A stretch of DNA of 64,000 nucleotides from Costus lasius (Eukaryota > Streptophyta > Magnoliopsida > Zingiberales > Costaceae). The notes beneath the pieces are model-generated. The model did no database searches and was not told where the DNA came from. It saw only the letters and a program-made list of their open reading frames with translations. Of the stretch, positions 53,257-64,000 are shown piece after piece; within the stretch, counting starts at the first letter, position 1, and each line of letters starts with the position of its first letter. A program made the translations under genes and the position numbers. The DNA is taken from NCBI GenBank assembly GCA_027563935.2, contig CM050448.1:65357843-65421842 (forward strand). The letters run 5' to 3'.

Positions 53257-54447
53257 AGTTTTGTGAGTATCCCTTTCCCTTGCTTATTTGCATTTTATTT
53301 TCCTTATCTTATTGAAGTTTGATGTTTTATAGGGAAGGATGATTCTTCCAAACTCATTGTGTCAGCCATTGCTACCTTGCTCTGCTTTATTTGACTTTAA
53401 GATCATTTGATATGGGTGTATGATATTGTGATATTGATTTGACTGTTCGATGTGGTTGTACCATATTTTGATGATGATGTTGATTTCAATTGGGTTGTAT
53501 TATGATATTTTGATATTTTGAGCACCCTGTGGATGTGCATGTTTAATGACATGATAACATAGTGATACTTCTATGATTGATGAGTAATTACTACTTTTGT
53601 TGATGTGTTGATTTGTGGCCTAGTCTATTTTTGAAAATATTATTGTTGATTGTATGATACTAGATGATGAATGAAATCATGCCTGTGGTTAGGACTAGAT
53701 CTATCATGTCGAATTTATTTCTCTAATATATACCTGCTTTTGAAATTTTTTATTGATTGATGAACGAGATTTTAGATGGATATATTATTTGAAGAATATG
53801 ATTTGAAAGTGAAACTACTTGTTAAATAAAATTAGAATATGAATGTAATTTTTGAATTAATGTCAATTGATTAACCTACTTGATATTTAGTATATTTTAC
53901 TTTTTGTTGGAAAGAAAGAATCCAAGATTCAAAACAAAAAGAAAAAAAAGAAAATGACTCCCCTACTTAGCACTGTGTAAAATTGGCAGTGGTACCGAAG
54001 ACATGGGTTGAAGTCTGTATTAAAGAGAGAGAAAAAGAAAATGACTCGCCTACTTGGCACTGGGTAAAATTGACAGTGGTACCGAAGACAAGGGTTGAAG
54101 TCTCAATAAAAAGTCTGTATCTATGTGGGTATATGCTATCAAAAAATGGAATAAAAAGAAAAAGAAAGATTTTGCGTGGAAAAAGATTTTGGATACCCTA
54201 TTCATGCAAACAAAGGTATGATATATTTAAACTGAGACTTAGGTGATTTCATGAGACTGAGATTCTTTTTATTATGCAAGTTGCAAAGTTTTATTTGATT
54301 AAGCTGTGGATCTTGATAATTGAATTTAAAGAATGATATGCCTATTTAAAATCTTATGAAACAATTGGTGAGAATTTTTCATTAGTGATTGTATTTTAGA
54401 AATTTATTCTTCATGAGAAAATCTTTTCCTTTGATCAAATTTTGATT
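53257..54447 (+). other. Ath-NA2 3' noncoding region
   Basis: No gene. It has the shared block CACTGTGTAAAATTGGCAGTG, here tandemly duplicated with an 87-bp period (about 53950-54123), and a hairpin at 54448-54467 before the 3' LTR. Confidence 0.7.
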
Positions 54448-54485
54448 TTTGCTTGAGGATAAGCAAAGTTTGAGCTTTATATGTT

Positions 54486-56373
54486 TGATGACACCAAAAT
54501 TTATAACAAATTTTGTGCCATTTCATGGATCTTTTTGTGTCATATTCATACTACTTTGCTTATTTTTATGCCTTTTTTATCAAATACTACGGAATCTATA
54601 CTATTTTTGGTTTTTGATTATTTTCAAGCAAAAAAGTACAATTTTCATGCATTTTCAAGCAATTCCAGATGCATGAATGAATTCCCATCATCAAAAGAAG
54701 ATTACATGTCAAATTTCACGCAAATAGGAGCTTCACAGCAAAATACGGCACTACCGCAATCCACATTATGGTACCATGGTTTCACTGCACTTATAGAAGA
54801 AACCACGGTACTGCCGTAATTTTCGAGTGCTGCCGTATTTTGCGACGATTTTAAATAGAAAGTTTTGGAAGAATTACGGCACTGCCGTAATGGATTTCAC
54901 GGGCCGTATTTCGAGTTGATTTTTCACCCAAGAGATTTGACGAAAATACAGCACTAATGCAATGGGTTTCACGGTACCGTAATTCTAGATAATTTTTGTA
55001 CCGAGAACTTTGCTAAAAATACGGAACTGCCGTAATGATTATTACGGCCGTAATTCTATTCCTGGCACGCGATACTTCCGGACAGTTTGAAGCCCGATTT
55101 TTGCGCGATCGTTTGGGAGCGATCCAGACCACTAAATTCAGATCTGTAAGAAGTAGAAAGAGAGTTCGGATTGAGAGGACGTGACAGAGACCATAAGCCC
55201 TAATTTTCATCCACCACACAGAGGGAAATCGAGTTTTCACCCGCCGCCCTAGGTTTCGCCGCCGGGAAGCATATAGCGCATCTCTGACCTTGAAATTTGA
55301 AGGGAAGCTGTGCATAGATGAGGAGAAGATACCCCAGAAGTTGCAGAGTGAAAGGAGACGGATTGGAGGAGAAATCAACGAAAGAGCGAGTGCCGGCACT
55401 GTTCACGCGAGTTCTGAGCGAAATTATGGCTGTAATTTTCATTACAGCCGTGGTGTGTTTAGTAATTTCTCCTTTCTCTTCGATTTTTGATCTTTTGAAA
55501 CTACGGATTATTGTAATCTTTCTACCATGCTAGCTTAAACATCTTTTGGGACATGGGGGAGTAATTCTCTTTGATTTCTTAATGACTAGATAAACCTTTC
55601 ATTGTTTCGTCAAGTATAATTTTAGTATGATAATTCTGCTCCTGTGATGATTGCCCTTTAATTCTCCATAGATTCATATTATCAAGCATAATTTAGAGTT
55701 TTCGCAATAAGGACTGAAAGGTGATTTGCTTGAGAACTTGGAACCCTAAAATTGAACGTTAGGAACTCACCGTAAGAAATTAGGTTTGTTCTTATTTCTT
55801 AATTTTAGTAGTTTAATGCCATGATTGATAATCTGATCTAGGATTGAGTTAATGAAACAAACATGACAATATTGCAAGAAATTGAATATTTGATTGTTGG
55901 AGAACCTTAAGTGGAACCTGTGTTGAGATTCGGATGCACGAAAGTGATCATTGAGTTTCCACTTGAGATTATTAACTTAGAATTCGGATGCAAAAAAGTG
56001 ATCCTTGAGTTCTTTGTTGATGATTCACTTTTATTTAACAATCAAATAGATCCTGCATGAAAGTAAGGATTGGTTCTTGTAAATTATCTGCGCGAAAGCG
56101 AGATGATTTCTTTATTAAGTGAATTATATCTTTATCAGAATGAAATTGGACTAACGAACTTCTATTCCTATCTAGTCATGGAAATCAAAGTGAATGAAAC
56201 CCTAGTCCTAGTTTCTCTCTCTGATATTTTGGTGTAACCTTTGATAGTTTATTTGCATATTTTCGATTGCCTAGATAGTAAGAAATTAATTATTTGGTAC
56301 TTGACAAACGAGGTCTCTGTGGTTTGATATCTTTTTTATTACTTCCAATATCCGTGCACTTGCGGACACAATA
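54486..56373 (+). mobile_element. Ath-NA2 3' LTR
   Basis: It runs from TGATGACACCAAAATTT to GCGGACACAATA (1888 bp). The palindrome array is at about 54741-55065. GNRA-type hairpins are at 55932-55950, 55986-56004 (decayed loop and stem), 56050-56070 and 56082-56108. The Copia fragment Cop-2 starts directly after it, so Ath-NA2 may have inserted there. No intact 5' LTR is visible. Confidence 0.88.
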
Positions 56374-57398
56374 GACCTATCTGAATCCTTTTGCCACAAG
56401 TCTACCCATATAGGTAACTATGTTGCCATCCAAGTCAGTTTTCGTTTTGAAGACCCATTTGCAGACTATGGGTTTTACCCCATTAGGCAACTCAACCAAA
56501 TCCTAGATTTGGTTAGCTGACATGGAGTCCATCTCGGATCGCATGGCCTCAAGCTATCTCTCAGAGTTCAGTGCAGTAACTACCTCATCATAGGTCCTAG
56601 GGCTCATCCTCAATGATGAAGATCCCGTCATGTTAGGTCGGCAATGACCCGTACCTCTCAGGTGCATGACGAATTCTCTCAGACCAATGTTGAACCTGTG
56701 TCTGAGCCTCTGGTTGCCCAGCAACCGATGTAGGTGGCTCAGATTCCATCTCAATGTTTTGTTGTTGCACTTGGACCTCGTCCAAGTCAAACTTCTCCCA
56801 CTAACTACTTTCATGATAAATTCTTTCTCTAGAATGACAGCACCTCGAGTAACAAAAACTTTATTCTCGGTGGGGATATAGAAGTAGTATTCTTTAGTTT
56901 CCTAAGGATACTCCACAAATACACATTTATCAGATCTGGGTTCTAGCTTGCTAGAATCCTGATGTTTGACATAAGCCTCACATCCCCAGACTCTAATGAA
57001 AGATAGGTTCGGGCATCTCCCACTCCATATCTCATATGGAATCTTGGAGACACTCTTGGACGGAACATTATTCTGTATGAGAGAAGCTATTTCAAGTGCA
57101 TGACCCCAGAATGAGGGAGGTAGAGTTGCATGACTCATCATAGATCGAACCATGTCCAACAAAGTTCGATTTCTCCTCTCAGACACACCATTGCATTGAG
57201 GTGTTCTAGGAGGAGTGAGTTGGGACAGGATCCCACACTCTCTAAGATAGTAAAAGAACTCACTGCTTAGATACTCTCCACCACGATTTGATCGAAGAGT
57301 TTTAATAGTTCTATCAAGCTAGTTCTCTACTTCATGTCTGAACACCTTAAATGACTCAAAGGATTCAGATTTATGTCTCATCAAATAGACATAACCAT
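56374..57398 (-). pseudogene. Cop-2 integrase to RT fragment
   Basis: Minus-strand Copia pol closely related to Cop-1. It reads from HKSESFESFK through SNRGGEYLSSEF, CNGVSERRNRTLLDMVRSMM, PSKSVSKIPYEIWSGRCPN and KCVFVEYP to GNIVTYMGRLV. Stops and shifts are common. Both ends are cut, by the Ath-NA2 LTR and by the Cop-3 LTR. Confidence 0.85.
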
Positions 57399-59193
57399 TG
57401 TTGGTGTATATGCCCTAGGACCTAGTTTTGGTCCATTATTGTACTACTTGACGTTGATATTTATGTATATATCATTCTGGCATTGTCATTATCAATGTTT
57501 GTCTACATATGCGATTATGTACTTACATGATAATGTCCCTGGAGATAGATTGGATCTGTGCTCAAATGATAGTCCCCAGTCGATGTACCTGAGTGGATAT
57601 GGGACAACTCTAGTACTTGTGAAACTAGTATATGGGCTGGTTAGGCACGAGGTGCTAACACAGACATATGGGTATATCAGTGGTGGATATACTGGAACGA
57701 CCCGCTGTGAGGCAATGACTTGGTGTCACGAGTTATCCTCACAAGTGATAGGAGATGTATTAATCCCTTAACTTGAGGTCATTGGCCATTCTATATGGTT
57801 AGGGATATGCTTTGATACAACCTAACCCCTCGCCGTAGTTGGGGGGTAATAACGGTTGTCATTGAACATGTCACGACCCATAGGAGAAGGTCAATAGACA
57901 GATAGAGGATTTGCCCCTTCCTAAGGGAAGTTTGATATCCATGGAGCTCCTCTATGGTTCTATGACTGAAAGTGTATGGCCATACCCAGGTGAGACCTGA
58001 TTTAGTCATAGACATGAGATTGGATGAAAAACAAGTGGTGACACACTTGTTCAATCGGATATCAATTCGGCAAAGAGACTGGAATGCATCTGTACCTAAT
58101 TGCGATGATGGGGATGTCGATGTCGATATCCATTCCAATGACCTGGGTAGCAGCGATGCACTACTAGGTGTCACTCACTGCTTGTGGTGACCTTTGGTTA
58201 GCACTGCCAGCGTCAGAGGAACCTACAGGGTCACACACCTTGATGCTTGAGTTCTCGTATTGATTGGGAAGCCTTATGATCAAGTTATTGGATAACTCAG
58301 ATCTATTTGGGAGATTTCATCTGTGCCGATGGGCCTGATGAGATGGAAGAATGTTATTGGAGCCAGACTTCATTTATGGTAAGTTGACCCGAATTTGACC
58401 AGGGTTAGGTCACATTTGGATTTGGGTTGCATTGGATTGGATCCAATGGCTTAATCAACCCATTCAATGAAGTATGGGCTTGCTCATTGACCAATGAGGC
58501 CCAATAACAACCCCATTGGCGCCTAAGGGGTATAATGGGGAGAGAACCAACCCCATTGGCGCCTAAGGGGTATAATGGGGTGAAGTGGGCAAATTTGCTT
58601 CATTATGGAAGCAAATTGCGCCTAGCCCTAACCCTGGCCACCCCTTGCTCTATATAAGTAGCCCTAGGGGCCCCCTCTCATGTATTCTATTCCTTGGAGG
58701 CATGAACACTGAAAGAGGCGAGAGCAAAGGGTGAAGGGTGAGAGCAAGGGTTCAATTGGCGCAACCCTTCTTCTTCCATCAAGCCGCAAGTGATCTTCTT
58801 CCTCTCCTCTAGGCGCAATAGGGACTTCACCTTGGCGGCTTCTCCTTCTCCTTATCTTCTTCTTTGGCGCTTCATCCTTGGAGGGGGCGCAAGTCTTGAA
58901 GAAGGTGACAAGGGCTTGGATCTTCTTCCCGAGGCTAGCACCGGGTGTGGAAGAAGAGGACTCGAGGCATCCGTGTGTGTGAGACTGCAGAGGGCGCACG
59001 CTTGGGCGCCTATCTTGACATCAGCCTCATCTTGCTTTAAGGTATATTCTATCTCATCGTGTCGACTCTCTCGCATGCGATCTTCACTGGGTTTTTGGGA
59101 CCTGCTCGTTTCGAGGATATTGCTTCTGCTTTGCAATGTTTTGTCTAATCTCTATCTCTGAAAATTGTAAAATATCCCCGGGGTTTCCCAATA
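57399..59193 (+). mobile_element. Cop-3 5' LTR (family A)
   Basis: It runs from TGTTGGTGTATATGCCC to GGGTTTCCCAATA (1795 bp), followed after one base by a perfect PBS. It aligns with the LTR copies at 32757 and 41491. ORFs inside (57373-58999) are not supported. Confidence 0.92.
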
Positions 59194-59194
59194 G

Positions 59195-59206
59195 TGGTAT
59201 CAGAGC
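59195..59206 (+). promoter_or_regulatory. Primer binding site (tRNA-Met), Cop-3
   Basis: TGGTATCAGAGC, a perfect match one base after the LTR. Confidence 0.92.
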
Positions 59207-59897
59207 GACTTGTGAGACTCGAACGATGTAATTTCATGCTTTTCCATGCTCACATGCCATATCTCAATTTTTGCAAATTGCATGATCACATGCCAAACAA
59301 TTTTTCTAACTAGGAAAAATTAGGGTTTCTTGTTTCTGTCATCTTTTCAATCTCTTTTGGATTTTTGGGTTATTTTTCTTGTATGATTTAAGGATCAAAG
59401 GCGCACGTGGTTTTGTCAAGTAGGACGAGCATTGTGTCTTTGGACTGGCCGGGTCTCTTGATCTGACAAAATTGCCAGCCGAAAGGATCTTTGAAATCAT
59501 CATGAAAGTTTAATCACAAATAACCAAAAGATTTGTGATAAGAAGACGAGGAAAAGAGTCTAGTTTTATGAAAAAGTAAAATTTCAGATTTTATGTGTTT
59601 CATGAGCATGTAGAATTGCATGTGTAGATACCTTGCTTGTGCATAATGTTGTGATCATGAGTCAAGCCCCCATGCAAGCCTGTGATGTACTCTTGTGAGG
59701 CCTGCGTGCCACTTTTCTTTTGCTTTTAAATAAGAAGAAGATTAGGGTGAGGCACATCACTTGAAGCATTGGCGCTTGGAGCACTATTGCTTGATGGCGC
59801 ATGCATAGAAGTGCAAGATGGCATGGTCGAACCCTAGGGTTTGAGAGCCAGCTATCTTGGCTTCATGCATGGTGGCGCATCATCTATGGAGAAAGAC
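59207..59897 (+). other. Cop-3 leader (interrupted by Gyp-2)
   Basis: Noncoding. It aligns with the Cop-1 leader in reverse, including GATGTACTCTTGTGAGGCCT near 59684. It ends at the Gyp-2 LTR start. The rest of Cop-3 is not seen. Confidence 0.8.
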
Positions 59898-61491
59898 TGA
59901 TGGAGGGCCTAACACAGCTCTTAGAAGATCCACTAGGGCTCGGAGGAAGCCCATTAGGTATGGCTTCACTTAGAGTCCACTTTCCTTTTCAATACTTTCC
60001 TTATTTGCATTGCATGGCATGATAGGTTAGTTCCACCCCAAAGTCTATCATGTAGTTTACTTTTATGAATGTTGTTGGTAGGTTGTGCATTGTAATGTCA
60101 TGGTAGGTTAGTGCATGTAGTTTGGATACATTAATATTCAGCTCAAGGGATACAATCAGCTAGCTCACCACACTCCAAGAAGCTAGCTCCCATTTTGGAA
60201 GGTTCACTTCAAAGTAGTTCAAAGGGAGATTTCTAACTCAACTCAACATCAAGCTCCACTTCAATTATTCCCTACCAATTGAAGAGAGGCCAGCCCATGG
60301 AATTATTTGCGCCATCTACAACAACAATTCAAGCAAGGCTCATCTAGATCCACAATTCAAGGAGGCGCCCATCCAGATCCACAAATCAAGGAGTTGCGCC
60401 ATCAAGATCTACAATTACGAGAAGACTTCTTTCCTTCTTCTCATTGCTGCCCAAGACAACAAGGAAGGTTTTCAAAATTCAAACTCTCCCTCATATGCGC
60501 CAACACCTCCAACGAAGCCAACCATTTCGAATTCAAGACTTACCATTTCAGCCATCCAAAGAAGGCAACAAGATCAGCCCACTTAATGCCTTGTCACCAT
60601 TTCGAATTATTCTCCAATTATGTAAGGGGCGCAAGGGGCCAATGACCACCTTTCCCTCATCTTATCCTCATCTCTAAGCTGCCTATAAATGTATCCCCAT
60701 TGCATCATGCGCATAGCATTGTTGAATAATATTGTTGAATAGTTTCCTAGCCAAACTATGGGTGCTTGTGTCGCCTAGGGTGCTTGTGTCGCCCACACCT
60801 CCTCTTCCCTCTTCTCTTCTCCTAAGAGCCGAGCATCTCCTCTTCACCTCTTCGCCCTTCCTTCATCAATCAAGGCCGAGGTTAGTTCCATCAAGACAAG
60901 AGCACAAACTCAAGATGGCGCAAGGATTAGGATACCCCTCTTGGATCTCTTCAAGGCAATTCTACAAGATGAGTATTCTTTCTTCTTGTGTTTTCTTCTA
61001 TTAAGTTTATAAGAGCATCTTACTACACATCTTTGGGCCTTTGTAAGAATTGGCGCAAGGAAGCTTGGCGCATCCCTCCCTCTTATTCTTCCCTTCTTAG
61101 ATAGTCCTTTACTTTGCTAGCAAGAGAACTTGGAGGATTAGCCTCCCTCTTGACTTTAAGCATTGTTGAGTTTTTAATTTGCTTTATAACTCACCCACGC
61201 CTATGTGCGGTTGCTGAATGCCCTGTGTGTAACCTGCACCTTCCATCAGAGTAGGACCGGTGAAGAACGGGAAGGACGGTCCTTCTATTCTCAAGGACCG
61301 CAAGGTGAGTCTTCTTTATGTTATTGTCATTTCTTTCTTGCAAGTAGTTAATATTCGGTTTTCCCTATTTAAAAATACAAAAACATTATTTTCCAACTTC
61401 GTTAGTTAAATTGGTTTTCTCTAGTTTATGATAATACTAAAAATATTTTTGAAACTCGTTGTTTGCATGCTTGTGATCTACCCCTACATCA
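59898..61491 (+). mobile_element. Gyp-2 5' LTR (family L)
   Basis: It runs from TGATGGAGGGCC to CCCTACATCA (1594 bp), followed by a PBS. It aligns with the solo LTR 44627-46350. No 3' LTR lies in the window. Confidence 0.9.
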
Positions 61492-61494
61492 TCT

Positions 61495-61506
61495 TGGTAT
61501 CAGAGC
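61495..61506 (+). promoter_or_regulatory. Primer binding site (tRNA-Met), Gyp-2
   Basis: TGGTATCAGAGC, three bases after the LTR end. Confidence 0.92.
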
Positions 61507-61667
61507 CTAGGCTCCTATATTAGAATTTTAAGCCTTCAAAACTTAATTTTCTAACTTCTAGGCGATTTTGGAACTAGTTTGTTTGAAACAAAAAGGATTT
61601 TCATAATTGGCTATTATATTCTATCATAGCCCTATTCTTTTTCTATAAATCCTTTCAAAAATCAACC

Positions 61668-62486
61668 ATGCAAACCCGATCTAAGGCTCAAAGCACCCAA
61701 CCCATGACCTTGGAAACCTTAGCTGAGATGATTGCAGCTTTAACTCAAAGGATGGACAATGTAGACACAAACCTAAATCAACTCAACGATAAGGTGCAAG
61801 AAATAGAAGAGTCTAATAGGAGTAGATCTCCTAGCCGCCCACCTAGTGAACACCACTCTAGAGATCCTTTAGAACCTATGCAAAGGCATCAAAACCCAAC
61901 GAACACCCCTAGGAACAGTCCCCAAAACTTTGATTGGGAAGGACACCCTGTCCAAAACCATCACAATCTTCGACCTAGGGATGACTACACACATGCTGTG
62001 AAGCTTAACCCGCCCACTTTTAATGGATCTCTTGATCCTAGAAAATACTTAGACTGGGCAACCAAACTTGAGCAATACTTCGAATGGAGTATGATGCCCG
62101 AGCACTCTAAGGTTAGGTTTACCAAATGCCTTCTTGAAGGTTCTGCTAGACTCTATTGGAGCAATGTAGAAAGAAGCCTACAAAGGTCTAGACAACCCCC
62201 CATTACAAGATGGGAAGAGATGAACACTAGACTGAGAGAAAAGTATGTTCCTCTAAACTTTCACAATAAGCTTCTCGACCAAACTAGTGGCCTTACCCAA
62301 GGAAACTCAACTGTAGAAGAGTACATGGTAGAGTTTGATGAACTTTTGTTGAGAAGTGAAATGGATGAATACCCAATGTTTACCCTGAGTAGGTTCAAAA
62401 ATGGTCTTAAGCCAGAGATCAAGAGAGGACTTTCTTATTACCAAATAGACACTATAGAGGAAGCTTACCAAAGAGCCCTTGAGTAA
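61668..62486 (+). CDS. Gyp-2 gag, C-terminally truncated
   Basis: The ATG at 61668 lies 160 bases after the PBS and gives MQTRSKAQ. A helical stretch (residues 15-45) is followed by an Arg/Ser/Pro-rich linker. A Retrotrans_gag domain follows: FNGSLDPRKYLDWATKLEQYFEW, CLLEGSARLYW, PPITRWEEMNTRLREKYVP, FKNGLKPEIKRGLSYYQI. The frame is open for 272 codons but is cut at about 62483, where a Copia LTR begins. The knuckle and all of pol are missing. Ty3/Gypsy; the domain is close to Gyp-1 gag. Confidence 0.88.
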   Translation: MQTRSKAQSTQPMTLETLAEMIAALTQRMDNVDTNLNQLNDKVQEIEESNRSRSPSRPPSEHHSRDPLEPMQRHQNPTNTPRNSPQNFDWEGHPVQNHHNLRPRDDYTHAVKLNPPTFNGSLDPRKYLDWATKLEQYFEWSMMPEHSKVRFTKCLLEGSARLYWSNVERSLQRSRQPPITRWEEMNTRLREKYVPLNFHNKLLDQTSGLTQGNSTVEEYMVEFDELLLRSEMDEYPMFTLSRFKNGLKPEIKRGLSYYQIDTIEEAYQRALE

Positions 62487-63540
62487 GTTTGGCAAAGAGA
62501 CTGTAATGCATCAGTATCTTGTTGCGATGATGGGGATGTCGATGCTGATATCCATTCCGAAGACTTGGGTAGCAGTGATGCACTGCTAGGTGCCACTCAC
62601 TGCTTGTGATGACCTGAGTTCATCACTGCCAACGTCAGAGGAACCTACAGGGTCGCACAACTTGAAACTCGGGTTCTCGTATTGATCGGGTAGCCTATTG
62701 ATCGAGTTATTGGATAACTCGGATCTCTTTGGGAGAATTCATCAGCGCCACTGTGCCTGATGAGATGGAAGGGACTTATTGGAGCTAACTTCGTTTTTAG
62801 TCCAGATGGGCCTAATGGGCCAAAAAGGTCAATTGGGCCAAATGGGCCAAATAGGCTAATTGGACCAAATGGGCCAAAGGAAGTCTAGCATGGAACTTGG
62901 ACCAAAGAGCCTCCAAAGCCCAATGGGCGTAAAGCCCAGTTGGGGCGTGAGGTCTAATGGGCCTTGAAGCCCAATAGGCCGTCAGGCCTGATGGGCCATG
63001 ACAATAAGTTGCCTGGCCCAAAAGACGTCATGGTAAAAATAAATTCTATATTTAATTCTGGGAATTAAAATTCTGAATTTGATTTTGCATTTATGAATGC
63101 GAAAGGTTGCTATGATTTCTATGAAAAGGTGGGAGAGGTTTGGAGTTGGCGCCTATTCACTTGTGAAGAGAGGCACCTATTCACTTGTGAAAAGATGCGC
63201 CTATTCACTTGTGAAGAGATGCGCCTATTCACTTGTGAAGAGGTTCTTCTCCTTGGTGCCCTCTCTCCAAGAGTGGTTTGGTTGCTTGCTTGCTTTTGGC
63301 ATTCGCATGGTTGGACCTTGACGAAATCTCCATCACCTCTCCTTTCGGCGGCTGCAAGGTTGGACCATGGTAGCATTCTTCCATCCTTCTACTCCTCTTG
63401 GCGCATTCACTATGTGGGTGGCGCAAGTTCTTGATGATTTCTCCCAGAAGCATGGATCTTCTTACCGAGTCTAGCAACCGTGCTTGGAGCATGCATGCGC
63501 CACTTGTGGACTTTCGAGAGAAATGAAAAATCCTAGATTT
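62487..63540 (+). mobile_element. Cop-4 LTR fragment (family A-related)
   Basis: It starts inside the LTR, at the point equivalent to about 58065 in Cop-3 (GGCAAAGAGACTG), and runs through the GTCGCACAACTTGA and GATGAGATGGAAG blocks. The middle differs from family A and has GGGCCAAAT repeats (62806-63000) and a 24-bp repeat (63149-63244). The LTR 3' end and PBS appear deleted, because leader sequence follows after about 63590. Confidence 0.7.
63149..63244 (+). repeat. 24-bp tandem repeat, four units
   Basis: Units start at 63149, 63173, 63197 and 63221, reading GC(G/A)CCTATTCACTTGTGAA(G/A)AG with one to three changes. The period is divisible by three, so long frames cross it on both strands without being genes. 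Confidence 0.93.
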
Positions 63541-63589
63541 GTGAATGGACGTTGAGGTTGAAAAATATGTTTTCTAAGAAACTAAAACT

Positions 63590-64000
63590 AAAGTTTTATG
63601 TTTTCATGAGCATATAGAGAAGCAAGAGATGATTGTGCATCGTGTTGTGGTCATAGTCAAGCCCCTTGTATGCCTGTGATGTATTCTGTGTGAGGCCTGC
63701 GTGCCGCCTTTTCTTTTTGTTTTGTAAACGCATAAAGAAGATTAGGGGCGCATCCCTCAAGGAACTTGCATCTTGGTGCATCAACCGTGATGGAGCGTCT
63801 TTCTTTGTGGCACAAGTAAGGGCTTGGCCGAACTGTAGGGTTCGTGAGCTATCCCTCTTGGCACAAGCATGATGGGGCATCATGCATGGAGGAGCCATCA
63901 AGGTCTTGGCCGAACCCTATGGTTTGTGTGCTATGCCTTGGTGTTGAGGACCTTGGAGCCGCACTTGAAGATAGAGCTTAGTGGCGGCTAGGTTTGGTCT
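63590..64000 (+). other. Cop-4 leader
   Basis: It aligns with the Cop-3 leader (59580-59760) at TTTCATGAGCAT, CAAGCCCC and TGTGAGGCCTGCGTGCC. It runs off the window. No gene is seen. Confidence 0.7.

Noticed and set aside
63093..63376. Long frames on both strands
   Set aside because: Created by the 24-bp repeat; no support for coding.

Overview
The window is repeat-dense plant nuclear DNA. I found no host gene, tRNA, rRNA or CRISPR array. Almost every base belongs to LTR retrotransposons nested in one another. PBSs complementary to plant initiator tRNA-Met (TGGTATCAGAGC) and tRNA-Asp (TGGCGCCGTTGCCGG), plus Athila-type Gag and Pol, point to a flowering plant with a large, transposon-rich genome. 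The species cannot be named from this. Names used here: Gyp-1, Gyp-2 (Ty3/Gypsy); Cop-1 to Cop-4 (Ty1/Copia); Ath-1 (Athila-type with pol); Ath-NA1, Ath-NA2 (Athila-type without pol).

Layout. 1-1953: two LTR fragments. 2106-32262 (+): the decayed Gypsy element Gyp-1. A solo LTR (4113-5830) sits in its gag, and Ath-NA1 (7641-29777, minus strand) splits its pol. Ath-NA1 itself carries a solo LTR (9408-11337, TSD TTAAT) and the complete Athila element Ath-1 (11807-22020, TSD TCTTT). 32263-43458 (-): Copia element Cop-1, with solo LTRs in RNase H (32757-34781) and in its leader (38349-40028). 43459-56373: Athila-type debris. It comprises a partial LTR with leader and gag (holding a solo LTR at 44627-46350), a reversed LTR (holding a solo LTR at 47804-49433), and the 3' two thirds of Ath-NA2. 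56374-64000: a Copia fragment, a Copia LTR with leader (Cop-3), a Gypsy LTR with leader and gag (Gyp-2), and another truncated Copia LTR with leader (Cop-4).

How the parts relate. Ath-1 has protease, reverse transcriptase, RNase H and integrase, but its gag lacks the CCHC knuckle. Ath-NA1 and Ath-NA2 share its PBS type, LTR ends and 3' noncoding blocks. They have lost RT, RNase H and most of integrase through what looks like the same internal deletion. Both carry an extra ORF of about 470 codons resembling the ATHILA ORF-1 family, preceded by its own promoter-like region. They look like a non-autonomous family dependent on an Ath-1-like partner.

The most interesting structure is RNA-like. 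The 3' half of the Athila-type LTRs carries up to five small hairpins with a GAAA or GAGA loop, a three-pair inner stem, a bulged G and an outer stem. The stems covary between units, and the purine loop is always on the element's sense strand. The 5' half of the same LTRs, and the region upstream of the extra ORF, carry arrays of TTACGG/CCGTAA palindromes.
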